A DNA stretch of 64,000 nt from Acidobacteriota bacterium. GTDB taxonomy: Bacteria > Acidobacteriota > Terriglobia > Acidiferrales > UBA7541. This document shows positions 16,413 through 24,682 of this stretch, piece by piece. The translations under genes were made by a program, and so were the position numbers. The stretch lies in assembly GCA_003225295.1 (NCBI GenBank), contig QHYZ01000080.1, positions 34,174-98,173 on the forward strand, given 5' to 3'. The notes beneath the pieces are model-generated. The model was not told the origin of the DNA. It saw only the letters and a list, made by a program, of their open reading frames with translations, and did no database searches. Every line of letters starts with the position of its first letter. Position 1 is the stretch's first letter.

Positions 16413-16753
16413 TTCACATGTCGAATTACTTATGCGCGCCTATATAGCTTCTGCAGTTCCGGTCCGATGTGCTCCGGTCGAGCGAAAAAGGAATTACCCT
16501 TGGCGATGGGAACCGTGCGGAATTCTCCGGCCCAGGCGAACACATCCTGAAATAGATACCGATGGATATGCCTCAAATGATCTGAATCAAAGGATGCGCG
16601 AATTGGGTTTTCGTGCAGCTCAAGGAGTCGTGCGAAGAAATGGTCACTTTCAAATTGGCTCAGGCGGTTTGCATCGCGAATATCGGCAAGGTTGCGGAGG
16701 ACGGGAGGTATCCGCGTAGAGATAGGGATCACCTTGAATGTTAGCTTCTTCGC

Positions 16754-16963
16754 TCAATCCCGAGGGTAGAGGCGCCTAACAGCTGCAGTGAGCTGCTTGG
16801 CTTTGAGCCGGCCCTCGATGTATTCGTTCGCCAGCGCCTTTACTTCCTTGCTAGGAGCTGGGTCCTCGAGTCGTAGTGTGGCGAGCGCCTCGCGCACACT
16901 TCTCTTGCGTTTGGCACGCGAAGAAGCATCGAGGCGTTTACGAGGGACGGTGGTAGTGCTCAT
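16754..16963 (-). CDS. VbhA-like antitoxin of a class I Fic pair
   Basis: Small protein of 69 aa directly upstream of the broken fic gene. After a basic N-terminus it has [20 protein letters not shown] and then [12 protein letters not shown]. This matches the layout of VbhA-family antitoxins, whose helix places the inhibitory motif (S/T)xxxE(G/N) in the Fic ATP site. Here the motif reads T29-L-R-L-E33-D34, with Asp in place of Gly/Asn. The gene looks intact although its toxin is dead, so it is an orphan antitoxin. Confidence 0.78.
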
Positions 16964-17064
16964 CCGGGTCCTCTGTGAATGCCCTTATCTTGCACCAGCC
17001 ACCATAAGAAACCATGGACGGTCTTTGGGGCTGCCTTCCCGATTCGCCTCGTACTAGTTAGCCT

Positions 17065-17643
17065 CTAAGGGTCGTAACTCTTCGGATGACTCGATTCCGT
17101 ATCCCGCCGCCGCCGTTCGTTTGCGGTTTCGATCTTCTGAGTCATCCGCACGTTGATTTCGTCAAAATGCCAAGGACTAAATTCATGAGTGTCAACTCCA
17201 ACGTCCATGGAAGGCAAAATCTCGCTTTCCGGCAGCCTGCCGTGTGAATGTCCGTAAAGATGCCATGCGCCGTGAGAAGACTGATTCCATACTCTCATCG
17301 CATAATGACAAAGGACAATTCGTTGGCCGTTAAGCGATACTTCTGCGAGATCGTTGAGCCAGGAAAACTCCTGAATCAGTTTGCGCGTGTCTTTGTCGTG
17401 ATTTCCGGGGACCCCAAATATCTTCTTGCAGCGAATTTGCCTTCGAAGCTCGGCAGCTCGCGCTTTCGGCCCCATACAAAAATCCCCAAGGAAGTACAGA
17501 ATGTCATTCGCTTTTACGCAAGCGTTCAGGCGTTCAATAATCGTATGATTCATCTCCTCAACGGCTTCAAAAGGGCGATTGCAGTACTGAATAATGTTCT
17601 TGTGCCCCAGATGAAAATCAGCAGTGAACCAAATGTTTGGCAT
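17065..17643 (-). CDS. Metallophosphoesterase
   Basis: Calcineurin-like phosphoesterase of 192 aa. All dimetal motifs are visible: ADFHLGH (D-x-H), LGDFC (GD), GVPGNHD (GNHD), LCHYAM (H) and YGHSHGR (GHxH). Length and the opening IWFTADFHLGHKNII are typical of small cytosolic phosphoesterases of unknown substrate, frequent in phages and islands. It stands alone. The C-terminal 25 residues are charged and poorly conserved-looking. Confidence 0.9.
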   Translation of the reverse strand: MPNIWFTADFHLGHKNIIQYCNRPFEAVEEMNHTIIERLNACVKANDILYFLGDFCMGPKARAAELRRQIRCKKIFGVPGNHDKDTRKLIQEFSWLNDLAEVSLNGQRIVLCHYAMRVWNQSSHGAWHLYGHSHGRLPESEILPSMDVGVDTHEFSPWHFDEINVRMTQKIETANERRRRDTESSHPKSYDP

Positions 17644-17848
17644 GAACTTTCTCTTTTGGACGTGGAACTCAGCGCAATCAAATTATCGTAGCCACTTTGG
17701 CCGCGCAGCGCTCGCTGATCGATGGAATTGTAGCAATTCCTAATCTGTTTGAAGGCGTGCGCCCGTGGCCGATCAGCGTTTGTCTTATCGCATGCCGCCG
17801 CTTGGCTGTTGGCCGGAAGTGGACGGCTTAGGAGTAGATGCCTCATCT

Positions 17849-17861
17849 ATATAGGTGCGCG
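17849..17861 (+). repeat. Isolated match to the IS630 outer end
   Basis: TATATAGGTGCGC is identical to the flank plus outer 9 bases of the left end of the IS630 copy at 15285. The match stops there. It may be a truncated end from an earlier insertion, or chance. Confidence 0.25.
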
Positions 17862-17883
17862 AAGGCACGATCAGTCTCGGGTT

Positions 17884-18081
17884 TCAACAGTTGCGTTCAG
17901 TTTTTCGCTCCAGCCACTCACGCAAAGCCTTCTCAGTTATCAGCCGGCAACGGCCCACTCGGACTGTAGGCAGGTCTTTATGCTGAATCGCATAATACAG
18001 GAACCGAAGAGATAGCCCAGTTACCTCAGCGGCTTGCGCGGTCGATAGGCCACTCGCGGCAGATTGAGGTTCATGTGTCAT
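17884..18081 (-). CDS. Helix-turn-helix protein, excisionase-like (MerR/HTH_17 type)
   Basis: Protein of about 65 aa. The winged-helix signature is LSTAQAAEVTGLSLRFLYYAI, then the wing and DLPTVRVGRCRLITEKALREWLERK. This is the fold of phage and plasmid excisionases and of short DNA-binding accessory proteins. A GGAAAGGG site precedes the chosen ATG; a 32-codon upstream extension is unlikely. It could be the directionality factor of an element integrated at att copy 3, but no integrase accompanies it, so that role is inferred. Confidence 0.8.
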   Translation of the reverse strand: MTHEPQSAASGLSTAQAAEVTGLSLRFLYYAIQHKDLPTVRVGRCRLITEKALREWLERKTERNC

Positions 18082-18621
18082 TCCCTTTCCTGGCCCGAAA
18101 CGCAACTTCCTTCCCGAGCATCGACGACACGGGCGACATGTCTTTGAGAACATGCTACTAGAATCCTTCGCCAACAAACTGTCTACACCGCACCACGATT
18201 CGGATCTGCAACCAAACCGTAATGCTTAAGCACGTTGCCCCTTCCAAAATGATTGGTGCGGGAACGGAAGCGGGAATCGTAATCCAAGCTGTTCGCGCGC
18301 TCGGCAAAAAGCGAGTTCACGAAATTCCCGCCATGCCCTCGCAAAACAGCTTTCGCGTCCCGTCAAGAGAGCCGTTAAACGGCTAACACCAGCCGCACCG
18401 GCCTGGTCGCAGCCTGTTCTAAATCAAATCAGCGCATAACGCAAACTCATACTCTCAAGAGTCGTTCCCGGAACCCTGGCAATAAGAAAAATTCGTGACG
18501 GCACGACCGGTACGCAGCAGAGGTGGACTGCCAATCCTTGGACATCGAGTTGCGCGGCAGCGACGCAGGCTGCGGCCTTCCATCGCTGGAGAAATCAGTT
18601 GTGGGTTTTACGAGATACGGC
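18082..18621. other. Non-coding stretch at the right edge of the accessory region
   Basis: No supported gene or recognisable repeat. No fourth tRNA-Ile core is visible, so the right boundary of the island cannot be fixed. Confidence 0.4.
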
Positions 18622-19752
18622 CTAAGGAGCAGGCGGTTTAGGTGCGACTGATGGCGGCGCGAACTTGGCCTCGTCCACGGGAACGTTTTGTTGAACCTGC
18701 TCGATCTGGATGACGAATCGGTTGCCAGGGCGCGCCAGGTTCCAGCGGAACGGCACCTTCACGCCATTCGCATCGCGATAATCCGCATAGTCGATTTGTG
18801 TTGGGTTACGGCCGAGTGGAGTTTCGGCGTATCGCACCAAGCGCAACAGCAGGCTCGATTCCTTGTCCAAGTACAAACGGAGCGGCGGTTGACCCTCGGT
18901 GCGCCCGACAACCATATAAGTCTCATGACCATCGATTTTTTCACCCGCATCGACACTGAATTTCTGGTAGAGCGTCTTCAGGTGCGCCGGCAGGTAAAGA
19001 TCCGCATCGATCCGTGCGGCGTCATTTTCCGCCGTCGACATCGTATGCACACGGCCGGGAACACCGAGCCAGCCCTGTTTCCCATCGAACGCGGTGATGC
19101 TGTCCCCGCCCTGGAGATGCATGATCGAGACGCGCTTATCCGGAGCCTTTGAATAAACATCGACGGAAAAATGCTGGCCGCCGAATGCGGTGAGCGTTCC
19201 CTTTTGTACGCGGCTGGTGATTTTCTGGAGCGCAACGGCCCCGCCGATGGCGGCGAGATATTTATCGAGAAGCTGGTCCGCAGCCGGCAACGAGGTTTTT
19301 GCCGCGTCGGGTTTTTTCCCTTCGCCGCCTGCTGCCCGGGGTTCTTCGTCTGTGATGATGGGTGTGGCCACAGGATCCGTCGAACCGCGGTGGCAAGAGT
19401 AGCAGGTTACCTCGCGGTGACCCTCGAAGTTGTTTTTATTGATCGCCATCATCATTTCGATCATCTTGCGCGCCGTGACTTTGGGCTTCTTGTCGTCCTT
19501 TTCGTTCGCATGCGCAACGTGGCAGAACTCGCATTCGACGCCGAGAGAAGCAGCAATGAACTGCATCGAGGGGATGACTTGGTCGGCCGGGATTCCCTTG
19601 AGAGCTTGAATATTCTTGAATTCTTCTTCCGCGAGTTTGGGTCCTGTTGGGGCCGCGGAAGGGGACTGTGCCCATGCCCCGGCAATGGCCAGCAAGAGGC
19701 ACAGTGATGTTCCCCAAACTGCAACCCAGATATTCTGACGATTTCCGTTCAT
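18622..19752 (-). CDS. Secreted c-type cytochrome with photosynthetic-reaction-centre-cytochrome-like domain
   Basis: Exported protein of 376 aa. A signal peptide (about 1-29, ending AWAQ) is followed by a two-haem domain with CEFCH (74-78) and CYSCH (117-121), in the spacing of the reaction-centre cytochrome subunit family. The rest (about 150-370) is a beta-rich domain that looks like an outer-membrane lipoprotein-sorting-type fold (TAFDGKQGWL, then YLPAHLKTLYQKF). It has nothing to do with photosynthesis here. It follows a GMC oxidoreductase by 85 bp and may take its electrons. GAGGGT precedes the ATG. Confidence 0.87.
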   Translation of the reverse strand: MNGNRQNIWVAVWGTSLCLLLAIAGAWAQSPSAAPTGPKLAEEEFKNIQALKGIPADQVIPSMQFIAASLGVECEFCHVAHANEKDDKKPKVTARKMIEMMMAINKNNFEGHREVTCYSCHRGSTDPVATPIITDEEPRAAGGEGKKPDAAKTSLPAADQLLDKYLAAIGGAVALQKITSRVQKGTLTAFGGQHFSVDVYSKAPDKRVSIMHLQGGDSITAFDGKQGWLGVPGRVHTMSTAENDAARIDADLYLPAHLKTLYQKFSVDAGEKIDGHETYMVVGRTEGQPPLRLYLDKESSLLLRLVRYAETPLGRNPTQIDYADYRDANGVKVPFRWNLARPGNRFVIQIEQVQQNVPVDEAKFAPPSVAPKPPAP

Positions 19753-19837
19753 AGATTCGACCCTCGCAGGTGATGTGACGAAAGTACGCGTGGCGCGGTT
19801 ACAAAAACTCTTGAGTCCTCCGGAATTGAGGGCAAGA

Positions 19838-21502
19838 TCAGGCGCTGATTTCGCCGCGCTTGGCAAGCGCAGTAATACGGTCAGCGGCGCGGAAGGCGAG
19901 CGCTTCGATGGTCATGGTGGGCTGGCCGCGGCCGGAAGTCACCAGGCTGCTGCCATCGCAAAGAAAGAGGTTCTTGACGTCATGGGCGCGGTGATCCGAA
20001 TTGATCACCGACGTCTTCGGATCGTTTCCCATACGGCAGCTGCCGAGAAGATGCACGGCGAACTGCTGCTCCCTCGCCGGGAAACTCCACTTTTTGTGCG
20101 CACCGGCGGCGTCAAAAAGTTCGTGAGCGCGTGCGAACATCCAATTCCCGAGCTTCAAATCATCAGGATGATCTTTGTAGGTCAGGCGGAGCGCAGGCAG
20201 ACCCCAGGCATCTTTCAGATCCGGATCGAGCGAAAAACTGTTGTTCTCGACAGGCAGGGATGTACCATGGCAGAAGATTTCCATGGTGCGGTTGAAATCG
20301 TGCGCGAGGGCGGCCTTGAAGTCCTGGCCCCAGCGTGGCACCCCGGGGGGCAGACCTCCGAAAGCAAAACTGATGGGCGTGAAATCGAAGCGAGCATCAA
20401 GCCCGCCCCCTCCATAGAAGCCGACTTTTTGTGGATCGAGCTCATAGAAATCGTGCAGCACGCGGCTGACGGCGAAGCCCTTGTAATCGTTGAGCGGATT
20501 CTCGAACTGACCGGTGACCACGCCACCACTGTTGAGCATCAAGTATTTTCCGACGATGCCGCTGGAGTTCGCGAGACCGTTGGGAAATTGTTTGTTGGCA
20601 GAGAGCAATAGCAAGCGTGGGGTCTCGGCACCGTTGGCACAGACCACCACAGCCTTGGCCTTCTGCAGATGCGTGTTGTGCTTCTCATCGAAGTAAACGG
20701 CCCCGGTCGCGCGGCTATTTGCGTCCGCCTCGATGCGATGCACGTAGGAGTTAGGACGAATTTCGCAGCGGCCGGTGCGCTCCGCCATTCGAATGGCGGT
20801 GGCGAGTGAACTGGATTTGGCGCCGACTTCGCAGCCGAAACCAAGACAGAAGCCGCAATTGACGCAAGCGCTTCGTCCAGCACGCGGTTGAGAAAGAATG
20901 GCCATGGGCGCGGGGAAAGGATGCCAGCCCAGCTTCCGCGCGGCCCGCTCGAAAATTACGCCCGAAGACTTCACCGGCAGCGGCGGCATTGGATAAGGCT
21001 TCGACCGCGGGGGGTCAAAGGGACTGGCGCCCGCCAGGCCAGAAACGCCGATTTCCCATTCCACTTTCGTATAGTACGGTTCGAGATCTGCGTACGTAAT
21101 CGGCCAATCCATGAGCCCGGTGCCGGCAACCGGGCCGACTTTGCTGCGCTCGATGAAATCGATTTCGTGAAAACGCCAGAAATTCGCCGTGAAGTGCACA
21201 CTGGTGCCGCCGACGCATCGCCCATAAACCAGGGCGCGCTGCGGCTTGGCTTTTTCGTCGGGCGTCTTGCGGAACGTATTCGGCTGAAGTTTCGGATGGT
21301 TGGTGAGCTTGTCCTGGACCAGGATTTCGATTTCGTTGTGGGTAAAATCGGCTTCCGTCAGGTAAGGGCCCTGCTCCAAGACAACCACGCGAAAACCGTT
21401 GGTCGAAAGCTCCTTGGCGAGGATGCCGCCGGCCGCCCCAGAGCCCACGATGACAAAGTCCACTTCGTCGGAAGTCTTGTAGTGGGGCTGGTCGACCGTC
21501 AT
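19838..21502 (-). CDS. GMC family oxidoreductase (gluconate dehydrogenase-type FAD subunit)
   Basis: FAD enzyme of 554 aa. The N-terminal dinucleotide motif is VIVGSGAAGGILAKEL and a GMC signature region follows (YGRCVGGTSVHFTANFWR). Four cysteines in ACVNCGFCLGFGC suggest a bound metal or cluster as in gluconate/sorbosone-type dehydrogenases. The C-terminal catalytic region contains VHLLGSCRMGND and GRGQPTMTIEALAFRAAD. It has no signal of its own; its neighbour has a Tat signal and the two genes overlap by ATGA, so the pair is probably co-exported. It oxidises an alcohol or sugar-acid substrate of unknown identity. Confidence 0.92.
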   Translation of the reverse strand: MTVDQPHYKTSDEVDFVIVGSGAAGGILAKELSTNGFRVVVLEQGPYLTEADFTHNEIEILVQDKLTNHPKLQPNTFRKTPDEKAKPQRALVYGRCVGGTSVHFTANFWRFHEIDFIERSKVGPVAGTGLMDWPITYADLEPYYTKVEWEIGVSGLAGASPFDPPRSKPYPMPPLPVKSSGVIFERAARKLGWHPFPAPMAILSQPRAGRSACVNCGFCLGFGCEVGAKSSSLATAIRMAERTGRCEIRPNSYVHRIEADANSRATGAVYFDEKHNTHLQKAKAVVVCANGAETPRLLLLSANKQFPNGLANSSGIVGKYLMLNSGGVVTGQFENPLNDYKGFAVSRVLHDFYELDPQKVGFYGGGGLDARFDFTPISFAFGGLPPGVPRWGQDFKAALAHDFNRTMEIFCHGTSLPVENNSFSLDPDLKDAWGLPALRLTYKDHPDDLKLGNWMFARAHELFDAAGAHKKWSFPAREQQFAVHLLGSCRMGNDPKTSVINSDHRAHDVKNLFLCDGSSLVTSGRGQPTMTIEALAFRAADRITALAKRGEISA

Positions 21503-22152
21503 TTCTTCTCCGCCTCCTTCGCCACGGGTTGCCAGCCGGAATAGTCTTTGTCGTAGTACCCGAACGGGGCCTGAAACATATGTTCACGCTCGCGGCCAAT
21601 GACTTTCCACCCGACCCCATCGTGATTGCCTCCGTATTCGGGGTCGATCAGGAATCCCGCGATGGTATGCTGGCGGAGCGTCTCAAAAAAACTCTGAGCA
21701 CCCGGCCGCGCCCGGAATGCCCGCCGGGGAGCATCGGACTGTTCATCGAAGGAATGCAAAACCGCGTCCTGCTGTTCCGTCGCCAAGCTGGAGAATTTGG
21801 AGCCACCGGGGAACATCTCACGCAACCTGGCCTGCAATTCAGGCAGACCTTCGCGGTACGTTTTTTGGTCGTCGACGGCAAAGGTGGCCAGGCCACGATC
21901 GATGAAATACACGACGCCGGCTTCGCGCGCCCCCGGAGTGTCGTCCGTCGGAATAATGCGCGCGGTGATGGCCTCGATCTCCGCCGCCTCCTCTGGAGTG
22001 AAAAATTCATATTTTGGCGGCGGCGTAGCTCTGGCAGCGTTATGGGCGTGTGTTGCGGCGGACAGGAGGGCTGGCCAATTCGTCGTAACCCACGCGGCGC
22101 CGAGACTTGTTCCTGCTCGCAGTAGAAAATTGCGGCGGTTGAGCTCAATCAT
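21499..22152 (-). CDS. Gluconate 2-dehydrogenase subunit 3 family protein
   Basis: Small subunit of about 217 aa with a Tat signal (NRRNFLLRAGTSLGAAW). The family core follows (FFTPEEAAEIEAITARIIPTDDTPGAREAGV, then FIDRGLATF). In gluconate dehydrogenases this gamma subunit supplies the export signal for the FAD subunit. The start ATG (MIELNRRNF) gives a proper leader; the open frame runs 69 codons further upstream without a ribosome site. It leads a minus-strand set: subunit 3, GMC subunit, cytochrome. The overlap with the GMC gene is 4 bp. Confidence 0.9.
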   Translation of the reverse strand: MIELNRRNFLLRAGTSLGAAWVTTNWPALLSAATHAHNAARATPPPKYEFFTPEEAAEIEAITARIIPTDDTPGAREAGVVYFIDRGLATFAVDDQKTYREGLPELQARLREMFPGGSKFSSLATEQQDAVLHSFDEQSDAPRRAFRARPGAQSFFETLRQHTIAGFLIDPEYGGNHDGVGWKVIGREREHMFQAPFGYYDKDYSGWQPVAKEAEKK

Positions 22153-22371
22153 AGTTATTGGTCGAAATTCGCAGACTTGCCGACTGTAGGATGAAGCCGA
22201 TTCTTCGTCAAGAACATTTGACGCACATAGGCGATTTAGAATTTCTATCAATCCCGGCATCAGGGGAAGGAGCGTTGGCAGGCGGAGCCGGCTGGTATAG
22301 GATGCGCCGCATTCGGAATTCACTTTCGATTTCGCGAATCCGCCGTGATTCTGAGACACTATTAGCGGCTT

Positions 22372-22989
22372 ATGGCTACGCTAACGGGGGCAATTGGAAC
22401 CGGCAGCAAATGGCTGCTTGACAGAATAGTTGGCGGCATCGCCGCTACCGGAATCAATCCCAATCTGCTGACATTTCTTGGACTGGTTGTGAATTTTGGC
22501 GCGGCAGCTTTTTTTGCCGTTGGCAGTTTCTTCACCGGCGCGCTGACCATTTTCTTTGCCGGTTTCCTTGACATGCTGGATGGGCAGGTCGCACGTCGGC
22601 AGAACCGCGTCACTGCCTTCGGCGCATTCTACGATTCGACTCTCGACCGCTATGCGGACATGGCCCTCTACATGGGCCTCTTGGTCTACTATTCCGTCAG
22701 CGGCAGGACTCCCTATGTCGTGCTGTCGGCGGTCGCTACAGCCGGCTCCGTCATGGTGAGTTACGCGCGCGCCCGCGCAGAGTCCCTCATTCCCTTATGT
22801 AAAGTCGGCTTTATGGAGCGCCCCGAGCGCCTTGTGCTGCTCATCATCGGCGGGCTGGTCAATCGCATGGGTCCGGTTCTGTGGGTAATTGCCGTGGTTT
22901 CCACGATCACCGTCATCCACCGCATCTATTACACCTGGCAGGAAACCAGGGCCGGCCGTGTCCTTCCCGGAATCAAGCTTTCGCTTTAG
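22372..22989 (+). CDS. CDP-alcohol phosphatidyltransferase family protein
   Basis: Integral membrane enzyme of 205 aa with about six hydrophobic segments. The signature DGx2ARx8Gx3Dx3D is complete: D70-G71, A74-R75, G84, D88 and D92. The family transfers a phosphatidyl group from CDP-diacylglycerol to an alcohol such as glycerol phosphate or inositol phosphate. The acceptor here is not certain; the length fits phosphatidylglycerophosphate or phosphatidylinositol-phosphate synthases. It is divergent from the gluconate-dehydrogenase set, with 219 bp between the starts. Confidence 0.9.
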   Translation: MATLTGAIGTGSKWLLDRIVGGIAATGINPNLLTFLGLVVNFGAAAFFAVGSFFTGALTIFFAGFLDMLDGQVARRQNRVTAFGAFYDSTLDRYADMALYMGLLVYYSVSGRTPYVVLSAVATAGSVMVSYARARAESLIPLCKVGFMERPERLVLLIIGGLVNRMGPVLWVIAVVSTITVIHRIYYTWQETRAGRVLPGIKLSL

Positions 22990-23052
22990 CCCGCATCTCT
23001 TGGCCGTCTCTTCCCTGGCCTGCCCCTTACCCCATTCTCAACTAAGGAGCCG

Positions 23053-24331
23053 TAAATAAATAAAGGTATCAACTTATTTTTGCCTTCGGTTTGATGACGT
23101 AGTTCCACTCGCCGTGAAACTTGTTGCGTTCCAGGTTGAGGTGCTCCATTTGCGCTTTGCTTATCTCGCGTCCTGTCAGGTATTTGCGTCGATCCAATCT
23201 GCAGGTGACTTTCAATCCTTTCGCCGTGGTGGTCTTGGCGATGAGCTTGACGACCGTTTCGTAGTCTCGCAATGGTTCCCCGCGCCAATTTGAGGAGATA
23301 AAAGAAAATAGCCGGTGTTCGATCTTGTTCCATTTGCTGGTGCCGGGAGGAAAGTGGCAAACCGAAATATACAACCCCGTCTGATCGGCGAATTTCTGCA
23401 ATTCGAATTTCCACAACCGCAACCGCCAGCCGTTGCTTCCGCCGCCGTCGGCGGTGATCAGAATCGTCTGGGCATGTGGATAGATGCGTCTGCCTTCCAT
23501 GCGCCACCATCCGCGAATGGAGGCCACGGCAAAAGCGCCGGTGTCATGGTCGGTTCCCACATTGACAAAACCGGCGTTGCGTCCGATGTCGTAAATACCA
23601 TAAGGATAGGCGCGCGGAACGGCGGGGCTGGGGAAGTCGTGACCCTGGACCTTGCGGGGCTGTTTTGCCGCCAGCCACTGCCGACCGGCATTGTCGTAGT
23701 TTCCTACGAGTTCTTTCTTCTTGGTGTCTACCGAAATCACCGGGCTGCTCTGGTTCAGGCATTTCTTCACCGCGGCGTTAATGTGCCTAAACTGCGCATC
23801 GCGATCGGGGTGATCGGCACCCTCCTCGGTTTTGCGATTGCTCTGCAAGCTATAGTCCAGGTCGTGAAGAATCTGCGCGACCTTCATGTGACTGATGGGA
23901 TGTTTCTGCTGGTCAAGTTCCCGGGCAATCGACCGCGTGCTCTTACAAATCCATCGCAACGCAGACTCCGGGTCCCCGCGCGTTTGCGCATCGATCAACC
24001 CTTCCAGCGTTTGCACCAGGTGCGGATCGGACTGCGTGATGGGCTTGCGTCCCGCCCCGGGCCGACGAACGCGGCCCACCAACGGCCGGCTCCTTCCTTG
24101 GATTTCGCCAATACCCTTGGCGATGGCCTTGCGCGACAAGCCACAGGCGCGCCGCACCAGCGAAACTCCTCCATAGCCCAAGCTCACGGCTTCATTGGCG
24201 GCCATGATGCGGCGCGTGCGTTCATCCAAATGTGGCCAAACAGAACGAAACTTCCGCTTCAATTCGGACAGGGTGTTCACGTCTGCGAAGCATAATGCAA
24301 TGACTCCAAGATTGATACCTTTATTTATTTA
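23053..24331 (-). mobile_element. ISAzo13-family insertion sequence
   Basis: Element of about 1279 bp with perfect 20-bp terminal inverted repeats, TAAATAAATAAAGGTATCAA, at both ends. It contains one long transposase gene on the minus strand. The bases outside the ends (CCG on the left, CAG on the right) do not give a clear target duplication. The perfect repeats and intact gene suggest a recent insertion, between the phosphatidyltransferase and fucosidase genes. Confidence 0.88.
23069..24280 (-). CDS. ISAzo13-family transposase
   Basis: Transposase of 403 aa, close to the family length. The N-terminal part holds a helix-turn-helix (GGVSLVRRACGLSRKAIAKGI) and a basic linker (RRPGAGRKPI). The catalytic core shows acidic residues in VISVDTKKKELVGNY, LITADGGGSNG and GTSKWNKIEHRLFS, which form the DDE-type triad of ISAzo13/Rhodopirellula-type transposases. 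It fills nearly the whole space between the inverted repeats and appears intact. Confidence 0.9.
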   Translation of the reverse strand: MNTLSELKRKFRSVWPHLDERTRRIMAANEAVSLGYGGVSLVRRACGLSRKAIAKGIGEIQGRSRPLVGRVRRPGAGRKPITQSDPHLVQTLEGLIDAQTRGDPESALRWICKSTRSIARELDQQKHPISHMKVAQILHDLDYSLQSNRKTEEGADHPDRDAQFRHINAAVKKCLNQSSPVISVDTKKKELVGNYDNAGRQWLAAKQPRKVQGHDFPSPAVPRAYPYGIYDIGRNAGFVNVGTDHDTGAFAVASIRGWWRMEGRRIYPHAQTILITADGGGSNGWRLRLWKFELQKFADQTGLYISVCHFPPGTSKWNKIEHRLFSFISSNWRGEPLRDYETVVKLIAKTTTAKGLKVTCRLDRRKYLTGREISKAQMEHLNLERNKFHGEWNYVIKPKAKIS

Positions 24332-24682
24332 CAGTGCCTAAGCTAAACTATCACCCTCTTAGCCAAGCCGATGCTTGGCTAAGACGGAAGACCCGCCCAA
24401 TGCCGCCGAAGGGAATTCCCAGGCCGCGACTGGTATCCACTATTCCTGCGGTCGGACCGGTGAAAATGGCTGGTGTTTTGCCTGAAAGTCGCGGCGAGAA
24501 TCAAAGCGACCGAAAACGATAACACCATGGCGGACTTGAAAATTCGCAAGACCGGTTCCTGTGCCGGGGAAAAGCAAGCCAGGCCTCGGTTCCAGAATTC
24601 GCGAGGTGTCCAGTTCGGCGTGCAGGTTCCTCAGACCTTCGTCTCGTTGACGCGAAACTCCGCGCACTTTAGTCCGTGACAC
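24332..24682. other. Non-coding stretch between ISAzo13 and the fucosidase gene
   Basis: No supported gene. It contains the hairpin annotated at 24358. The rest has no recognisable family signal. Confidence 0.45.
24358..24383. terminator. Perfect 10-bp hairpin next to ISAzo13
   Basis: CTTAGCCAAG and CTTGGCTAAG are exact inverted repeats around a CCGATG loop. There is no T tract on either side, so it may be a weak terminator, a recombination site or the target feature of the nearby IS. It starts 27 bp outside the IS right end. Confidence 0.4.

Larger units (their letters stand above)
15289..16442 (+). mobile_element. IS630-family insertion sequence inside fic
   Basis: About 1154 bp. The terminal inverted repeats begin TAGGTGCGCATAAATAAATC at the left and, in reverse complement at the right, TAGGCGCGCATAAGTAATTC; both continue GACAT, with three mismatches in about 25 bp. 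TATA flanks the element at 15285-15288 and 16443-16446 as a target duplication. The fic reading frame is restored when one TATA copy is kept, which supports these ends. It carries two overlapping frames encoding the transposase. Confidence 0.88.
14997..16732 (-). pseudogene. fic: Fic-domain AMP-transferase toxin, disrupted by IS630 and by an 8-bp duplication
   Basis: The 5' part (minus strand from 16732) encodes an N-terminal Fic domain (HLRHIHRYLFQDVFAWAGEF, then KGNSFFARPEHI, then ELQKLY). The 3' part encodes the active-site motif HPFREGNGR and the helix after it (REFIRELAGEAGY). Between them sits the IS630 element. Removing it with one TATA copy restores ...LQKLYFQQFAGEQSLRGKDS in frame. 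A second lesion follows: AGAATCTT is duplicated at 15231-15244. Deleting 8 bp restores KDSANAAHHLGEINALHPF. An intact version would be about 200 aa and would AMPylate targets using the HxFx(D/E)GNGRxxR site. The antitoxin-like gene lies 21 bp upstream. Confidence 0.88.

Noticed and set aside
7919..18081. A hidden integrase gene for the att region
   Set aside because: No tyrosine-recombinase R-H-R-Y pattern was seen in any frame of the segment; the only recombination-type protein is the excisionase-like HTH.
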